Positions 1-8,445 of a stretch of 64,000 nt of DNA are shown piece by piece. Position numbers and translations under genes: made by a program. Below the pieces are notes generated by a model. That model was not told where the DNA came from, did no database searches, and saw nothing but the letters and a program-made list of their open reading frames with translations. Every line of letters starts with the position of its first letter. Position 1 is the first letter of the stretch. The DNA is from Streptomyces rishiriensis. Lineage in GTDB: Bacteria > Actinomycetota > Actinomycetes > Streptomycetales > Streptomycetaceae. The stretch is taken from NCBI RefSeq assembly GCF_003112535.1, contig NZ_BEWA01000023.1:1-64000 (forward strand). Direction: 5' to 3'.

Positions 1-40
1 CTGAGGCATGCCTAACCCGGTACGCGGGTCCGGTCTATGG

Positions 41-63
41 ACTCATAACCTTCATTTATGAGT
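41..63. other. AT-rich dyad at the window edge
   Basis: Eight-base arms ACTCATAA (41-48) and TTATGAGT (56-63) flank a 7-base spacer. The dyad is markedly more AT-rich than its surroundings and lies just past the 3' end of the leftward phosphatase gene. It could be a regulator site for a gene beyond the left edge or a weak terminator. Position alone does not decide. Confidence 0.3.
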
Positions 64-96
64 GGTGCGGCCGACCGGCACGACGCCCGGCCGCCC

Positions 97-2793
97 TCAC
101 GGCAGGGGCTGTTCCGCCCAGATGACCTTGCCCTTGGGCGTGTAACGGGTGCCCCAGCGATCGGTGAGCTGCGCCACGAGGAACAGTCCGCGGCCGCCCT
201 CGTCGGTCATGGCCGCGTACCGCAGATGCGGCGAGGTGCTGCTGCTGTCGGAGACCTCGCAGATCAGGGTGCGGTCGCGCAGCAGCCGCACGCCCACGGG
301 CGCGCTGCCGTACCGGATCGCGTTGGTCACCAGCTCGCTCAGGATCAGCTCCGTCGTGAAGGACAGTTCCTCCAGGTCCCAGTGCGCCAGCTGCCGGACC
401 ACCGCCGCCCGCACCTCGCCCACCGCCGCCGGGTCCACCGGCACGTCCCACTCGGCGACCCGGTCGGCGCCCAGCGCCCGGGTGTGCGCGACGATCAGCG
501 CGATGTCGTCGTTCGGGCGGGCCGGCAGCAGGTCGTCCAGAGCGCCCTGGACGACCTGCTCCGGCGACCCCCCGGCGCACCGCTCCAGGGCGCTGCGCAA
601 CAGCTCCAGACCCGTGTCGATGTCCCGTTCCCGGTCCTCGACCAGCCCGTCGGTGTACAGCACCAGCCGGCTGCCCTCGGCCAGTTCCAGCTCCACCGTC
701 TCGAACGGCAGCCCGCCCAGCCCGAGCGGGAGCCCGGCCGGCACCTCGACGTACTCCACCCGCCCGTCGGGATGGACCAGCGCCGGCGGCGGATGGCCGG
801 CCCGGGCGATCGTGCAGCGCCGGGAGACCGGGTCGTAGATGGCGTACAGACAGGTCGCCCCGGTCACCGGCGCGCCGGCGCTGTCGTCCGCCTCGTCCTG
901 GTCGATGCGCGCCACCAACTCGTCCAGCAGCCCGAGGAGTTCCTCCGGGGCCAGGTCCAGGGCGGAGAAGTTGTGGACCGCGGTCCGCAGCCGGCCCATG
1001 GTCGCCGCCGCGTGCAGCCCGTGGCCCACCACGTCGCCCACCACCAGCGCGACCCGGGCCCCCGACAGGGGCAGCACGTCGAACCAGTCGCCCCCCACGC
1101 CCGCCTGCGCCGGCAGGTACCGGTAGGCGATGTCCAGGGCGTTCTGCTCCGGCAGGGTGCGCGGCAGCAGACTGCGCTGCAACGTGACGGCCATGCCGTG
1201 CTCACGGGTGAAGCGGCGCGCGTTGTCGATGGAGATCGCGGCCCGCGCCACCAGCTCCTCCGCGAGCACCACCTCGTCCGGGTCGAACGGGTCGGGCCGC
1301 TCCGAGCGCCAGAAACTGACCACGCCCAGCGTCAGGCCCCCGGTCCGCACGGGCACGGTGATCAGCGAGTGGATGCCGAACTCCACGACCTGCTCGGTGC
1401 GTTCCAGGTCCTGGGCGCGCCAGCCCGGAGCGTGGGTGAGGCGGGCCTCCAGGACGGCGCGGGCCTCGCGCAGACTGCGGCCCTGGGGCGAGCTGTCCAC
1501 GAACCGGATCCGCTCGCCCACCGCGTACAGTGGCGCACCCTTGCGGATCGCGCTCATCGCCGTGCGCCGCAGCGCGCCCCGCGCCTCCGGCTCCTCGCCC
1601 TCCAGCACCGCGTCGAAGAGGTCGACGGTCGCGAAGTCCGCGAACCTCGGCACGGCCAGCTCCGTCAGCTCCTCGGCGGTACGGGTCACGTCCAGGCTCG
1701 TGCCGATGGCCACCCCGGCCGCGTACAGCATGTCCAGGCGCTCGCGCGTCGCCTCCGCCCGGCCCGACAGGGCGCGCAGTTCCGTGGAGTCGCGCAGGGT
1801 GGCGACGCTGCCCGCCGGCCCGCCCGCCAGATCGGTGGGCCGCTGGTTGATCGCCAGCAGCCGGTCCCCGACCAGGTGCACCTCGTCGGTGACCATCCGC
1901 CCGGAAGCCAGCAGTTCGGCGGTGTCCCGGTCCAGTCCCAGGTCCAGGACCTGCCGGCGTTCGGCGTCCGGGGGCAGGTCGAGCAGGCGCTGCGCCTCGT
2001 CGTTGGCGAGCAGCAGATCGCCTTCACCGCCGACGATGATCACGCCTTCGCGCACGGCGTGCAGCACCGCGTCGTGATGCTCGTACATGCGGGTCATCTC
2101 GCGTGGCCCGAGGCCGTGGGTCTGGCGCAGCAGCCGCCGGCTGACCAGGGCCGTGCTCGCCAGGGCCAGGGCCAGCGCGACGGCGGCGCTGACCAGCAGC
2201 AGCGGCAGCTGGCGGTCGGCCGTGCCGCCCACGTGGGCCGTGGTGATGCCGGACGACACCAGTCCGACGACCTTCCCGTCGGCCCCCCGCACCGGCACCA
2301 CGGCCTGGACCAGCCGGCCGATCGTCCCGTTGACCTCCTCGACCACGATTCCGCCGTCCAGCGCCGGCTGGATGGTCCCGACGAACTTCTTCCCGATCCG
2401 GTCCGGTTTGGGATGCGTGTAGCGGATGCCGTCGGTGTTCATGACGACGATGAAGTCCATGTCCGAGGCCTTGCGGGCCGCTTCGGCGCGGGGCTGGAGG
2501 ATCGCCGTCGGATCCGGGCTGTGCAGTGCCGCGACCATGCCCGGTGAGTTGGCGAACGTCTGGGCGACGGCGACGGACCGGTTGCGGGCCTCCTGGGTGG
2601 TGTCGTGCCGCACCTGGAGCAGCAGCGCCACCACGGCGGCCACCACCAGCAGCAGCACGATGACCACCTGCAGGACGAACACCTGCGCGGCGAGACTTCG
2701 CCCGCCGAGCGTGGACTCGGGCGTACGCCGGGCCCCCGGGTCCCGGGGACGACGGGCCGGCCGGGCATCCGAGCGCCCCAGGAGTCGGACCAT
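97..2793 (-). CDS. Membrane-bound SpoIIE-family phosphatase with sCache, PAS, GAF and HATPase domains
   Basis: An 898-residue sensor phosphatase that probably acts in a partner-switching (anti-sigma/anti-sigma antagonist) pathway. A membrane segment at about 36-60 and a second at about 196-218 bracket a periplasmic sCache-like sensor (the MDFIVVMNTDGIRYTH stretch is typical of CitA/DcuS-type sensors). PAS follows at about 240-340, GAF at about 365-525, then the PP2C/SpoIIE domain at about 550-745 with GGDWFD, DVVGHG, ARAGHPPP and YTDGLVE metal-site motifs. A C-terminal HATPase with ELVTNAIRYG and GGRGLFLV runs from about 765 to the end. One polypeptide therefore carries sensor, phosphatase and an RsbW-like kinase. 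The ATG at 2793 has no clear ribosome site; a later start is possible but would cut into the basic N-terminus. Confidence 0.9.
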   Translation of the reverse strand: MVRLLGRSDARPARRPRDPGARRTPESTLGGRSLAAQVFVLQVVIVLLLVVAAVVALLLQVRHDTTQEARNRSVAVAQTFANSPGMVAALHSPDPTAILQPRAEAARKASDMDFIVVMNTDGIRYTHPKPDRIGKKFVGTIQPALDGGIVVEEVNGTIGRLVQAVVPVRGADGKVVGLVSSGITTAHVGGTADRQLPLLLVSAAVALALALASTALVSRRLLRQTHGLGPREMTRMYEHHDAVLHAVREGVIIVGGEGDLLLANDEAQRLLDLPPDAERRQVLDLGLDRDTAELLASGRMVTDEVHLVGDRLLAINQRPTDLAGGPAGSVATLRDSTELRALSGRAEATRERLDMLYAAGVAIGTSLDVTRTAEELTELAVPRFADFATVDLFDAVLEGEEPEARGALRRTAMSAIRKGAPLYAVGERIRFVDSSPQGRSLREARAVLEARLTHAPGWRAQDLERTEQVVEFGIHSLITVPVRTGGLTLGVVSFWRSERPDPFDPDEVVLAEELVARAAISIDNARRFTREHGMAVTLQRSLLPRTLPEQNALDIAYRYLPAQAGVGGDWFDVLPLSGARVALVVGDVVGHGLHAAATMGRLRTAVHNFSALDLAPEELLGLLDELVARIDQDEADDSAGAPVTGATCLYAIYDPVSRRCTIARAGHPPPALVHPDGRVEYVEVPAGLPLGLGGLPFETVELELAEGSRLVLYTDGLVEDRERDIDTGLELLRSALERCAGGSPEQVVQGALDDLLPARPNDDIALIVAHTRALGADRVAEWDVPVDPAAVGEVRAAVVRQLAHWDLEELSFTTELILSELVTNAIRYGSAPVGVRLLRDRTLICEVSDSSSTSPHLRYAAMTDEGGRGLFLVAQLTDRWGTRYTPKGKVIWAEQPLP

Positions 2794-2860
2794 GTGCCAT
2801 GTCTACACTGCCCGGACGGATGAGGCGAGAGGCGTCACACAGGGTCACAGGACCGGCCCC

Positions 2861-5491
2861 TCACCCTCGCCCCGGGTGATCTTTTGAGCCGTCGCGCCGG
2901 GTGGCCAGGAGCAGGGCGATGTCGTCGGGCCGGTCGGCGCTCTGCCGGGCCAGCGCGGTGAGCCCGTCGGCGACGGCCCCGAGGGACCGGCCGGGCGCGC
3001 CGTCGGTCCCGGCGGCGGCCGCGTCGGCTCCGGCCGCCGAAGCCTGTGCGGGGCCGTCGTCCCGGACCGGGGAATCCTTCGCCGGCCCGCCGGCCTCGGC
3101 CAGGGCCCTGCGCAGCGCCGTGATGCCCTCGTCGATGTCGTGACCGGGCCGCTCGACCAGCCCGTCCGTGTACAGGGCGAGGATCGCGCCCGGCTCCAAC
3201 CGCAGCTCCGTGACCGGGTAATGGGCTCGTGGGTCCACGCCGAGGACCACTCCGCCGGGCAGCTCCACGACGTCCGTTCGGCCGTCGGGGTGGCGCAGCA
3301 GCGGCGGCAGGTGCCCGGCGCGGGCGGCCCGGGCCAGGCCCGTGGCCGGGTCCAGCCGGACGTAGCAGCAGCTGGCGAACTGGCCCGGGTCGAGGTCGAT
3401 GAGCAGACGGTTCGTGCCGCCCATGACCTCCTGCGGGGGCCGGTCGGACAGCGCGAACGCCCGCACCGCGCTGCGCAGCTGGCCCATGGTGGCCGCCGCC
3501 TGCACTCCGTGTCCCTGCACGTCGCCGATGACCAGGGCGAGGCCGTCCCCGGCCTCGACGACGTCGTACCAGTCGCCGCCCACGTCCATGCCCTCGGTGC
3601 CCGGCAGGTAGCGGCCCGCGGTCTCCACGCGCGGGTGCTGCGACAGCCGCCGGGGGAGCAGCGCCTGCTGGAGCCCCCGGGCGAGGGCGGCCTCGGTGTC
3701 GTAGCGCTGGGCCTTCTCCATCGCGTGGGCGATCAGTCCGGCGAGCGCGGTGAGCACCGTGCGCTCCTCCGAGCCGAAGCTGCGCGAGCGGTCGAAGCCG
3801 AGAATGCACGAGCCGACCGGCCGGCCGGAGGCGATCAGCGGGAGGAAGGCCCGGGCGCCCTCCTCCGCGTCGAGGTCGATGCCGGGATAGGCGGCCGCCA
3901 GCTGCTGCATCGAGTCGAAGAAGAGCGGCCGGCCCGTGGTGAGCGTCTCCACCCCCGGCAGCCTGGCCTCCAGGCCCACCCCCTCGAAGGGCGCGAGGAA
4001 GCCCCGGGGGAAGCCGGACTCCCACGCCAGGTACAGATGCCGCTCCTGGAGCAGGTAGATGGCCAGCATGCGGCCCCCGAACGCGGGCAGCAGCTCCTGC
4101 ATCACCACCGCCGACACCTGCCGGGCGGTGACCGCCTCCGTCAGCGCGATGGCCAGCACGATGGGCCGGTAGAAGGGGGCGGTCGACGCGGCGACGTCGG
4201 GCGCGGGGGCGTCGGTGTCCGCGGGTTCGGGAGCCGCGTCCTCCGGCACCCGGTTCGCCGGCACCGCGGTACAGGTGACGAGGTCGGCGCCGGGGTACAG
4301 CGAGACGCGCAGCCAGTCCCCCTCATAGGGACGCCCGTCCGAGGGCCGGTCGGAGGCGGCGGGGCGGCGCACATGGAAGTGCGCCGGCTCCGGCGCCAGC
4401 AGGACGCCCCGCAGATGCTCCTCGCAGGTGGGCTGGTTCAGCCACGGCACCGAATCCCACAGCGACCGGCCCACCATCAGGTCGGACGGCACGCCCAGCA
4501 GCTGCCCGGCCCGGGGATTGGCGTAGACGACGAACCCCATCCGGTCCAGGCAGAACACCCCCTCCGGAAGCAGGTCGGCGGCGCCGTCCGCGAGGGCCCC
4601 CGGGCCGGGGTCGAGGAGGACGCCGGCGACGGGACGCGGCGCGGCGGGGGAGGCGCCGGGGGCGACGGCCGGGCGCTCCGCGTCCGTCGCCTGCCAGAGC
4701 TCCAGCAGCCGCAGACCGCCCTCGGCGGTGCGCAGCCGGACCGGCAGCGGCGGCGGACGTCCCCGGGCCGTCCGGTGGAACAGGCCGGGCAGCCGCAGGG
4801 CGTCCGTCGCGTCGACGGCCCCGACCAGTGCGTCCAGCGTGCCCGCGAACTCGCCCCCGGGCAGACCGAGCAGGGAGCGCGCGTGCTCGTCCACGGTGAC
4901 GACGCCGGTCGCCGGGTCCCAGCAGAACCGTCCGACGCGCCCGGGGGCGGGCCCCGCGGCCGGCGGGCGCACGCACAGCGGTTCGTCGTCCCAGGTGACC
5001 TCCCGGCCCTCCGCTCCCAGCCGCAGCAGGGCCGCTCCCAGGCCGTCGGCCACGGCCGTCAGCCGCTCCCGGTCGGCCAGCGCCTCCGTCGCGTCGGCGA
5101 CGGCCCTGCCGAGGACGGTCAGCACCCCGAAGGAGCGGCCGCCCGCCGTGACGGGCACGTACACGGAGCCGAACTGGAAGGGCAGGCCCGCGGCGAACTG
5201 CGGATAGCGGCGCATCACCTCCGTGGCGTTCGCCAGCACCACCGGGACGCCCGTCCGGTGCACCTCCGCCACGGGGAAGGGCCTGTCGACGTTCACCCGC
5301 CACCAGGGGCGGAACAGGGGCCCCGGCAGCCCCGTCAGGACGGCCAGCCGCAGCAGACCGGGCGTGCCGGAGCACAGGTACACGCCCCCGGCGCTGCCGT
5401 CCGCCGCCCGCAGCGCCTCCGCCACGGCCCCGGTCAGCAGCGCGGGAGGCGGTCCGGACGGCTTCCGCTCGTCCCCGGCGCTCCCAGTCAT
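2861..5491 (-). CDS. Soluble SpoIIE-family phosphatase with GAF/PAS sensor domains
   Basis: An 876-residue cytoplasmic protein with no membrane segment. The N-terminal half holds GAF-like (about 20-165) and PAS-like domains; VYANPRAGQLLGVPSDLMVG is a typical PAS core. A second GAF lies around 440-600. The PP2C phosphatase (about 620-800) has GGDWYDVV, DVQGHGVQAAATMGQLRSA, RAARAGHLPP and LYTDGLVERP. It should dephosphorylate a STAS-domain anti-sigma antagonist in response to a small ligand. The ATG at 5491 is preceded by GAGGTAGG at good spacing, preferred over an upstream in-frame ATG. It follows the DUF72 gene divergently and lies 67 bp from the next leftward phosphatase, so the two may share a transcript. 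The C-terminus has an Ala/Gly-rich insertion near residue 810. Confidence 0.88.
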   Translation of the reverse strand: MTGSAGDERKPSGPPPALLTGAVAEALRAADGSAGGVYLCSGTPGLLRLAVLTGLPGPLFRPWWRVNVDRPFPVAEVHRTGVPVVLANATEVMRRYPQFAAGLPFQFGSVYVPVTAGGRSFGVLTVLGRAVADATEALADRERLTAVADGLGAALLRLGAEGREVTWDDEPLCVRPPAAGPAPGRVGRFCWDPATGVVTVDEHARSLLGLPGGEFAGTLDALVGAVDATDALRLPGLFHRTARGRPPPLPVRLRTAEGGLRLLELWQATDAERPAVAPGASPAAPRPVAGVLLDPGPGALADGAADLLPEGVFCLDRMGFVVYANPRAGQLLGVPSDLMVGRSLWDSVPWLNQPTCEEHLRGVLLAPEPAHFHVRRPAASDRPSDGRPYEGDWLRVSLYPGADLVTCTAVPANRVPEDAAPEPADTDAPAPDVAASTAPFYRPIVLAIALTEAVTARQVSAVVMQELLPAFGGRMLAIYLLQERHLYLAWESGFPRGFLAPFEGVGLEARLPGVETLTTGRPLFFDSMQQLAAAYPGIDLDAEEGARAFLPLIASGRPVGSCILGFDRSRSFGSEERTVLTALAGLIAHAMEKAQRYDTEAALARGLQQALLPRRLSQHPRVETAGRYLPGTEGMDVGGDWYDVVEAGDGLALVIGDVQGHGVQAAATMGQLRSAVRAFALSDRPPQEVMGGTNRLLIDLDPGQFASCCYVRLDPATGLARAARAGHLPPLLRHPDGRTDVVELPGGVVLGVDPRAHYPVTELRLEPGAILALYTDGLVERPGHDIDEGITALRRALAEAGGPAKDSPVRDDGPAQASAAGADAAAAGTDGAPGRSLGAVADGLTALARQSADRPDDIALLLATRRDGSKDHPGRG

Positions 5492-5609
5492 CGGCCCTAC
5501 CTCGTCCGTGCCGCGCGCGGGCCACACAGCAAGAATGCGCCACACCCGGCCGGATGTGCATCCCCGGGACGGCCGGGAGAACCGCTCCGGGCGGGGTATC
5601 CGCCCCGCC

Positions 5610-6458
5610 ATGGGTGACATTCTGGTGGGCGCATGCTCGTGGACGGACCGGGCGCTGGTCTCCAGCGGCTGGTATCCCACCGGCCGGCGCGACGCGGAGG
5701 GCAGGTTGCGCCACTACGCCGCACGCTTCCCGGTCGTGGAGGTCGACGCGACCTATTACGCGCTGCCCGCGGAGCGCACGAGCGAGCTGTGGACACAGCG
5801 GACCCCTCAGGACTTCGTGTTCGACGTGAAGGCCTTCTCCCTGCTGACCGGCCACCCCACCCGGTCCGCCGTGCTGCCGCCCGGGCTGCCCGACGACGTG
5901 CGCGGCCCGAAGGCGCTGGACGAGGTGTGGCGCAGGTTCGCCGAGGGCATCGAGCCGTTGCGGGAGACGGGCCGCCTGGGCGCCGTCCTCTTCCAGTTCC
6001 CGCCGTGGTTTCGCCCCGGCGTGCGCGCCCGCGAGTTCCTCGCGCAGTGCGCCGAGCGCACCGCGGGCTGGCCGGTCTGCGTGGAGTTCCGGCACCCGCA
6101 GTGGTGGCGGGACGCCGAGCAGCGGCAGATCACCGCCGGCCTGCTGCGGTCCTGCGGGTTCGCCGCCGTCGCCGTCGACATGGAGCAGTCCCTGGCGTCG
6201 GCGATACCGCCCGTCACACCCGTCACCTGCGGGCGGCTGTCCGTCGTCCGGCTGCACGGACGCAGCCTGGCCTGGGGCACCGGCAGCAAGGAGGACCGCT
6301 TCCGGCACGAGTACACCGACGCCGAACTCGCGGAGTGGACACCGAGGGTGCGCGAGCTCGCCCGGCGGACCGAGCAGGTGCATGTGCTGTTCAACAACTG
6401 CTGCGGGGACGCCGCCGTACGCGCCGCCGCCAGGATGCGCGCGCTGCTCGACGGCTGA
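5610..6458 (+). CDS. DUF72 family protein
   Basis: A 282-residue protein of the DUF72 (YecE-like) TIM-barrel family; its biochemical role is not established. Family signatures are GACSWTD at the N-terminus, VEVDATYYALP, FDVKAFSLLTGHPTR, LFQFPPWF, VEFRHPQWW, VVRLHGR and the C-terminal VHVLFNNCCGDAAVRAA. Length fits the family. The ATG at 5610 begins the conserved block directly; the open frame extends upstream but without family similarity. It is transcribed divergently from the phosphatase at 5491 and converges on the lipoprotein gene at 6515 across a strong hairpin. Confidence 0.88.
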   Translation: MGDILVGACSWTDRALVSSGWYPTGRRDAEGRLRHYAARFPVVEVDATYYALPAERTSELWTQRTPQDFVFDVKAFSLLTGHPTRSAVLPPGLPDDVRGPKALDEVWRRFAEGIEPLRETGRLGAVLFQFPPWFRPGVRAREFLAQCAERTAGWPVCVEFRHPQWWRDAEQRQITAGLLRSCGFAAVAVDMEQSLASAIPPVTPVTCGRLSVVRLHGRSLAWGTGSKEDRFRHEYTDAELAEWTPRVRELARRTEQVHVLFNNCCGDAAVRAAARMRALLDG

Positions 6459-6474
6459 CCGGGGTCCGGCGCGG

Positions 6475-6503
6475 GCCGGGCGGCCCGCAGGGAGCCGCCC
6501 GGC
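6475..6503. terminator. Bidirectional terminator hairpin
   Basis: Ten-base arms GCCGGGCGGC (6475-6484) and GCCGCCCGGC (6494-6503) are perfect complements around a 9-base loop. They sit in the 56-bp gap between two convergent genes. Confidence 0.7.
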
Positions 6504-6514
6504 GTCCGCACCCG

Positions 6515-7228
6515 TCAGGCGGCGTTGACGTGCAGGGTGCTCTTGGCGAGCTCGTACGCCGGGAGCATGGCCTCGTGCTCCTGGGTGTCCATCCCGCCGA
6601 GGTGCAGCACCACGGGACCCCTGGGCGTGGTGACGGCCAGCGCGTGCTCCGTCTTGGTCTCCTCCAGGAGCTCGCTCGTGGTGACGTACTCGACTTCGGC
6701 GCCCGTGACGTCGCCCGAGCTGAACGTGCGGTACACGGCCTTGCTCGCCCCCTTCTCGGCGGTGACGAAGCCCTTGAGCACGGTGCGCGCGTCGGCGTCG
6801 CCCGGCTCACCGGTCCACACGCGCAGGAACCCGATCTTCCCCGCGGGCTTGGCGTCGATCTCGCAGGCCATGGTGACGGGTCCTTGGCGCAGCAGCGCGT
6901 CGGCGAGACCGGCCAGGTCGCCGGTCGCCGTGGACGCCTCCTCGGCGTCGACCGCCTTCGCCTTCCAGAACTCCGCGACGTCGAAGGTGACCGGCAGCTC
7001 ACAGGCGGACCCGGAGGCCCCCACGGACCCTCCGCGCGCGGCCGCCTTCGCCGTCGCCCCCGCAGATGCACCGGCCGACGCCCCTGCCGTGCGCGCCGCC
7101 GTGTCCGCGTCGCCCTGCGGGGCCGCACATCCCGTCAGAAGCTCCGTCAACACGGCTGCCAGCGCCAGCCCTTTCCCCACGTTCCGCACGTTCCGCGCAT
7201 TCCCCACGTTCCCCACCTCACGGCGCAC
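6515..7228 (-). CDS. Secreted lipoprotein of unknown function
   Basis: A 237-residue protein with a lipoprotein signal peptide: a basic start, a hydrophobic stretch and the lipobox LLTGC with the lipidated Cys at about 34. A low-complexity Ala/Gly linker follows to about residue 67, then a folded domain containing CELPVTFDVAEFWKAKAVD. I do not recognise the domain beyond its being common as a hypothetical protein in Streptomyces. The N-terminal coding region is made of 9-bp tandem repeats (NVG-NAR-NVR-NVG). Several GTG codons there are possible starts; GTG at 7228 is the longest choice, and the GTG three codons into the repeat has GAGG upstream. Confidence 0.75.
   Translation of the reverse strand: MRREVGNVGNARNVRNVGKGLALAAVLTELLTGCAAPQGDADTAARTAGASAGASAGATAKAAARGGSVGASGSACELPVTFDVAEFWKAKAVDAEEASTATGDLAGLADALLRQGPVTMACEIDAKPAGKIGFLRVWTGEPGDADARTVLKGFVTAEKGASKAVYRTFSSGDVTGAEVEYVTTSELLEETKTEHALAVTTPRGPVVLHLGGMDTQEHEAMLPAYELAKSTLHVNAA
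7175..7219. repeat. 9-bp tandem repeat over the lipoprotein start region
   Basis: Five units of consensus CCCCACGTT on the plus strand run from 7175 to 7219, with one to three changes per unit. On the coding strand each unit carries GTG and a GGGGA-like run, so it supplies both start codons and ribosome-site-like bases. Confidence 0.75.
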
Positions 7229-7425
7229 CGCTGAGTCTCCTCTCGGCGCCGGCGCGATACCGGCGGAGCACTGTAACCGAGGGGGTCATGGCCGGCGCCA
7301 CCCAGATCCCCCGCCCGGCCGTCCTGCGGGCCCGGAAACCAGGGAATGCGCCGGACGCCTCCTGTGTTGAACCGCGTGACTGGCATGCACCGCTCAAGGG
7401 TGCGAGCCGGTGAAAGGAGGCCCCC

Positions 7426-7590
7426 ATGGCCCGCAGCACAGCCCGCCCCGTCGTCACCCTCAGGTCGACCGCCGGAACCGGCGTCGCCTATGTGACGCGG
7501 AAGAACCGCCGCAACGACGCCGACCGACTGGTCCTGCGCAAGTACGACCCCGTCGCCGGCCGGCACGTCTCCTTCCGCGAGGAGAGGTGA
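7426..7590 (+). CDS. rpmG: 50S ribosomal protein L33, cysteine-free paralogue
   Basis: A 54-residue protein beginning MARSTARPVVTLRSTAGTG and containing YVTRKNRRNDADRLVLRKYD, the standard bacterial L33 core. It has none of the zinc-binding Cys pairs of the C+ form, so it is the zinc-independent type. Streptomyces usually encode more than one L33, and cysteine-free copies are often induced by zinc shortage through Zur. I do not see a convincing Zur palindrome in the 197-bp upstream gap. AAAGGAGG lies 6 bases before the ATG, an unusually strong ribosome site. Confidence 0.92.
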   Translation: MARSTARPVVTLRSTAGTGVAYVTRKNRRNDADRLVLRKYDPVAGRHVSFREER

Positions 7591-7709
7591 GGCCCTGACG
7601 GCCCCACCGGGCACGGCGGCCGGGGTTCCGGGACGAGACCCCGGCCGCTCGCTGGCGCGGACGAGTGACGTGCTGTCATATTCGCGTCCGACCGGGAACC
7701 CATAGCGGC

Positions 7710-8246
7710 ATGAGCAAGACCGCGCTGATCGTCATCGACATGATCAACACCTACGACCATCCCGACGCCGACCAGCTCCTGCCGTCGGCCCGCAGGGTGG
7801 TCCCGGTGGCCGCCGGTCTCCTCGACCGGGCCCGCCGCGTCGGCGTCCCCGTCGTCTACGTCAACGACAACTTCGGCCAGTGGCGCTCCCACCACGGCGA
7901 ACTCCTCGACACGGCCCTGGCAGGCCCGCACGCCGACCTCGTCGAGCCGCTGCGCCCCGACGAGGCGTCGCTGTTCGTCGTCAAGGCACGCCATTCGGTC
8001 TTCTTCGAGACGCCGCTGTCCTACCTGCTCGACCAGGAGGGCGTCCACCACCTCGTCCTGTGCGGGCAGGTCACCGAGCAGTGCGTCCTGTACTCGGCCC
8101 TCGACGCCCACATCCGGCACTTCGAGGTGACCGTCCCCCGCGACGCCGTCGCCCACATCCACGCCGATCTCGCGGACGCCGCGCTGGAGATGATGGAACG
8201 CAACATGGGCGCCCGGGTGTGCGACAGCGCGGAGCTGTGGACGTGA
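7710..8246 (+). CDS. Isochorismatase-like cysteine hydrolase
   Basis: A 178-residue member of the isochorismatase/nicotinamidase superfamily. The Asp-Lys-Cys triad is visible: D10 in ALIVIDMIN, K92 in VVKARHSVF and C125 in GQVTEQCVLYSA, preceded by the usual cis-peptide region. It should hydrolyse a C-N or vinyl ether bond of a small cytosolic substrate that cannot be named from sequence. The ATG at 7710 starts the conserved strand immediately; an upstream in-frame extension of 15 codons is not conserved-looking. It stands alone, with 119 bp before it and 199 bp after it. Confidence 0.88.
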   Translation: MSKTALIVIDMINTYDHPDADQLLPSARRVVPVAAGLLDRARRVGVPVVYVNDNFGQWRSHHGELLDTALAGPHADLVEPLRPDEASLFVVKARHSVFFETPLSYLLDQEGVHHLVLCGQVTEQCVLYSALDAHIRHFEVTVPRDAVAHIHADLADAALEMMERNMGARVCDSAELWT

Positions 8247-8445
8247 ACGCCCGCGCGCCGCACCGGCTCTGACGGACCCGCGCCGAACCCGCTCCCACGG
8301 CCGGTCGCCGCCCCCGCAGGCCCGTGCGGCGCCGGTCGCGCGCTCTCCGCGTCCCCGGCCCGGGCGGAGAGCGAGCGGTGACCGCCCCGTGCGGGAACGG
8401 GCCGGCCCTCCCATCGATTCCTCCGCGCAGCAAGAGGTACGACGC

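Noticed and set aside
58..2547. An 829-codon plus-strand frame opposite the sCache/SpoIIE phosphatase
   Set aside because: It is a Gln/Arg/His-rich shadow with no motif, while the minus strand encodes a full multidomain enzyme.
7228..7426. A Zur-controlled promoter for the cysteine-free L33 gene
   Set aside because: No palindrome like TGAAAATCATTTTCA is present in the upstream gap.
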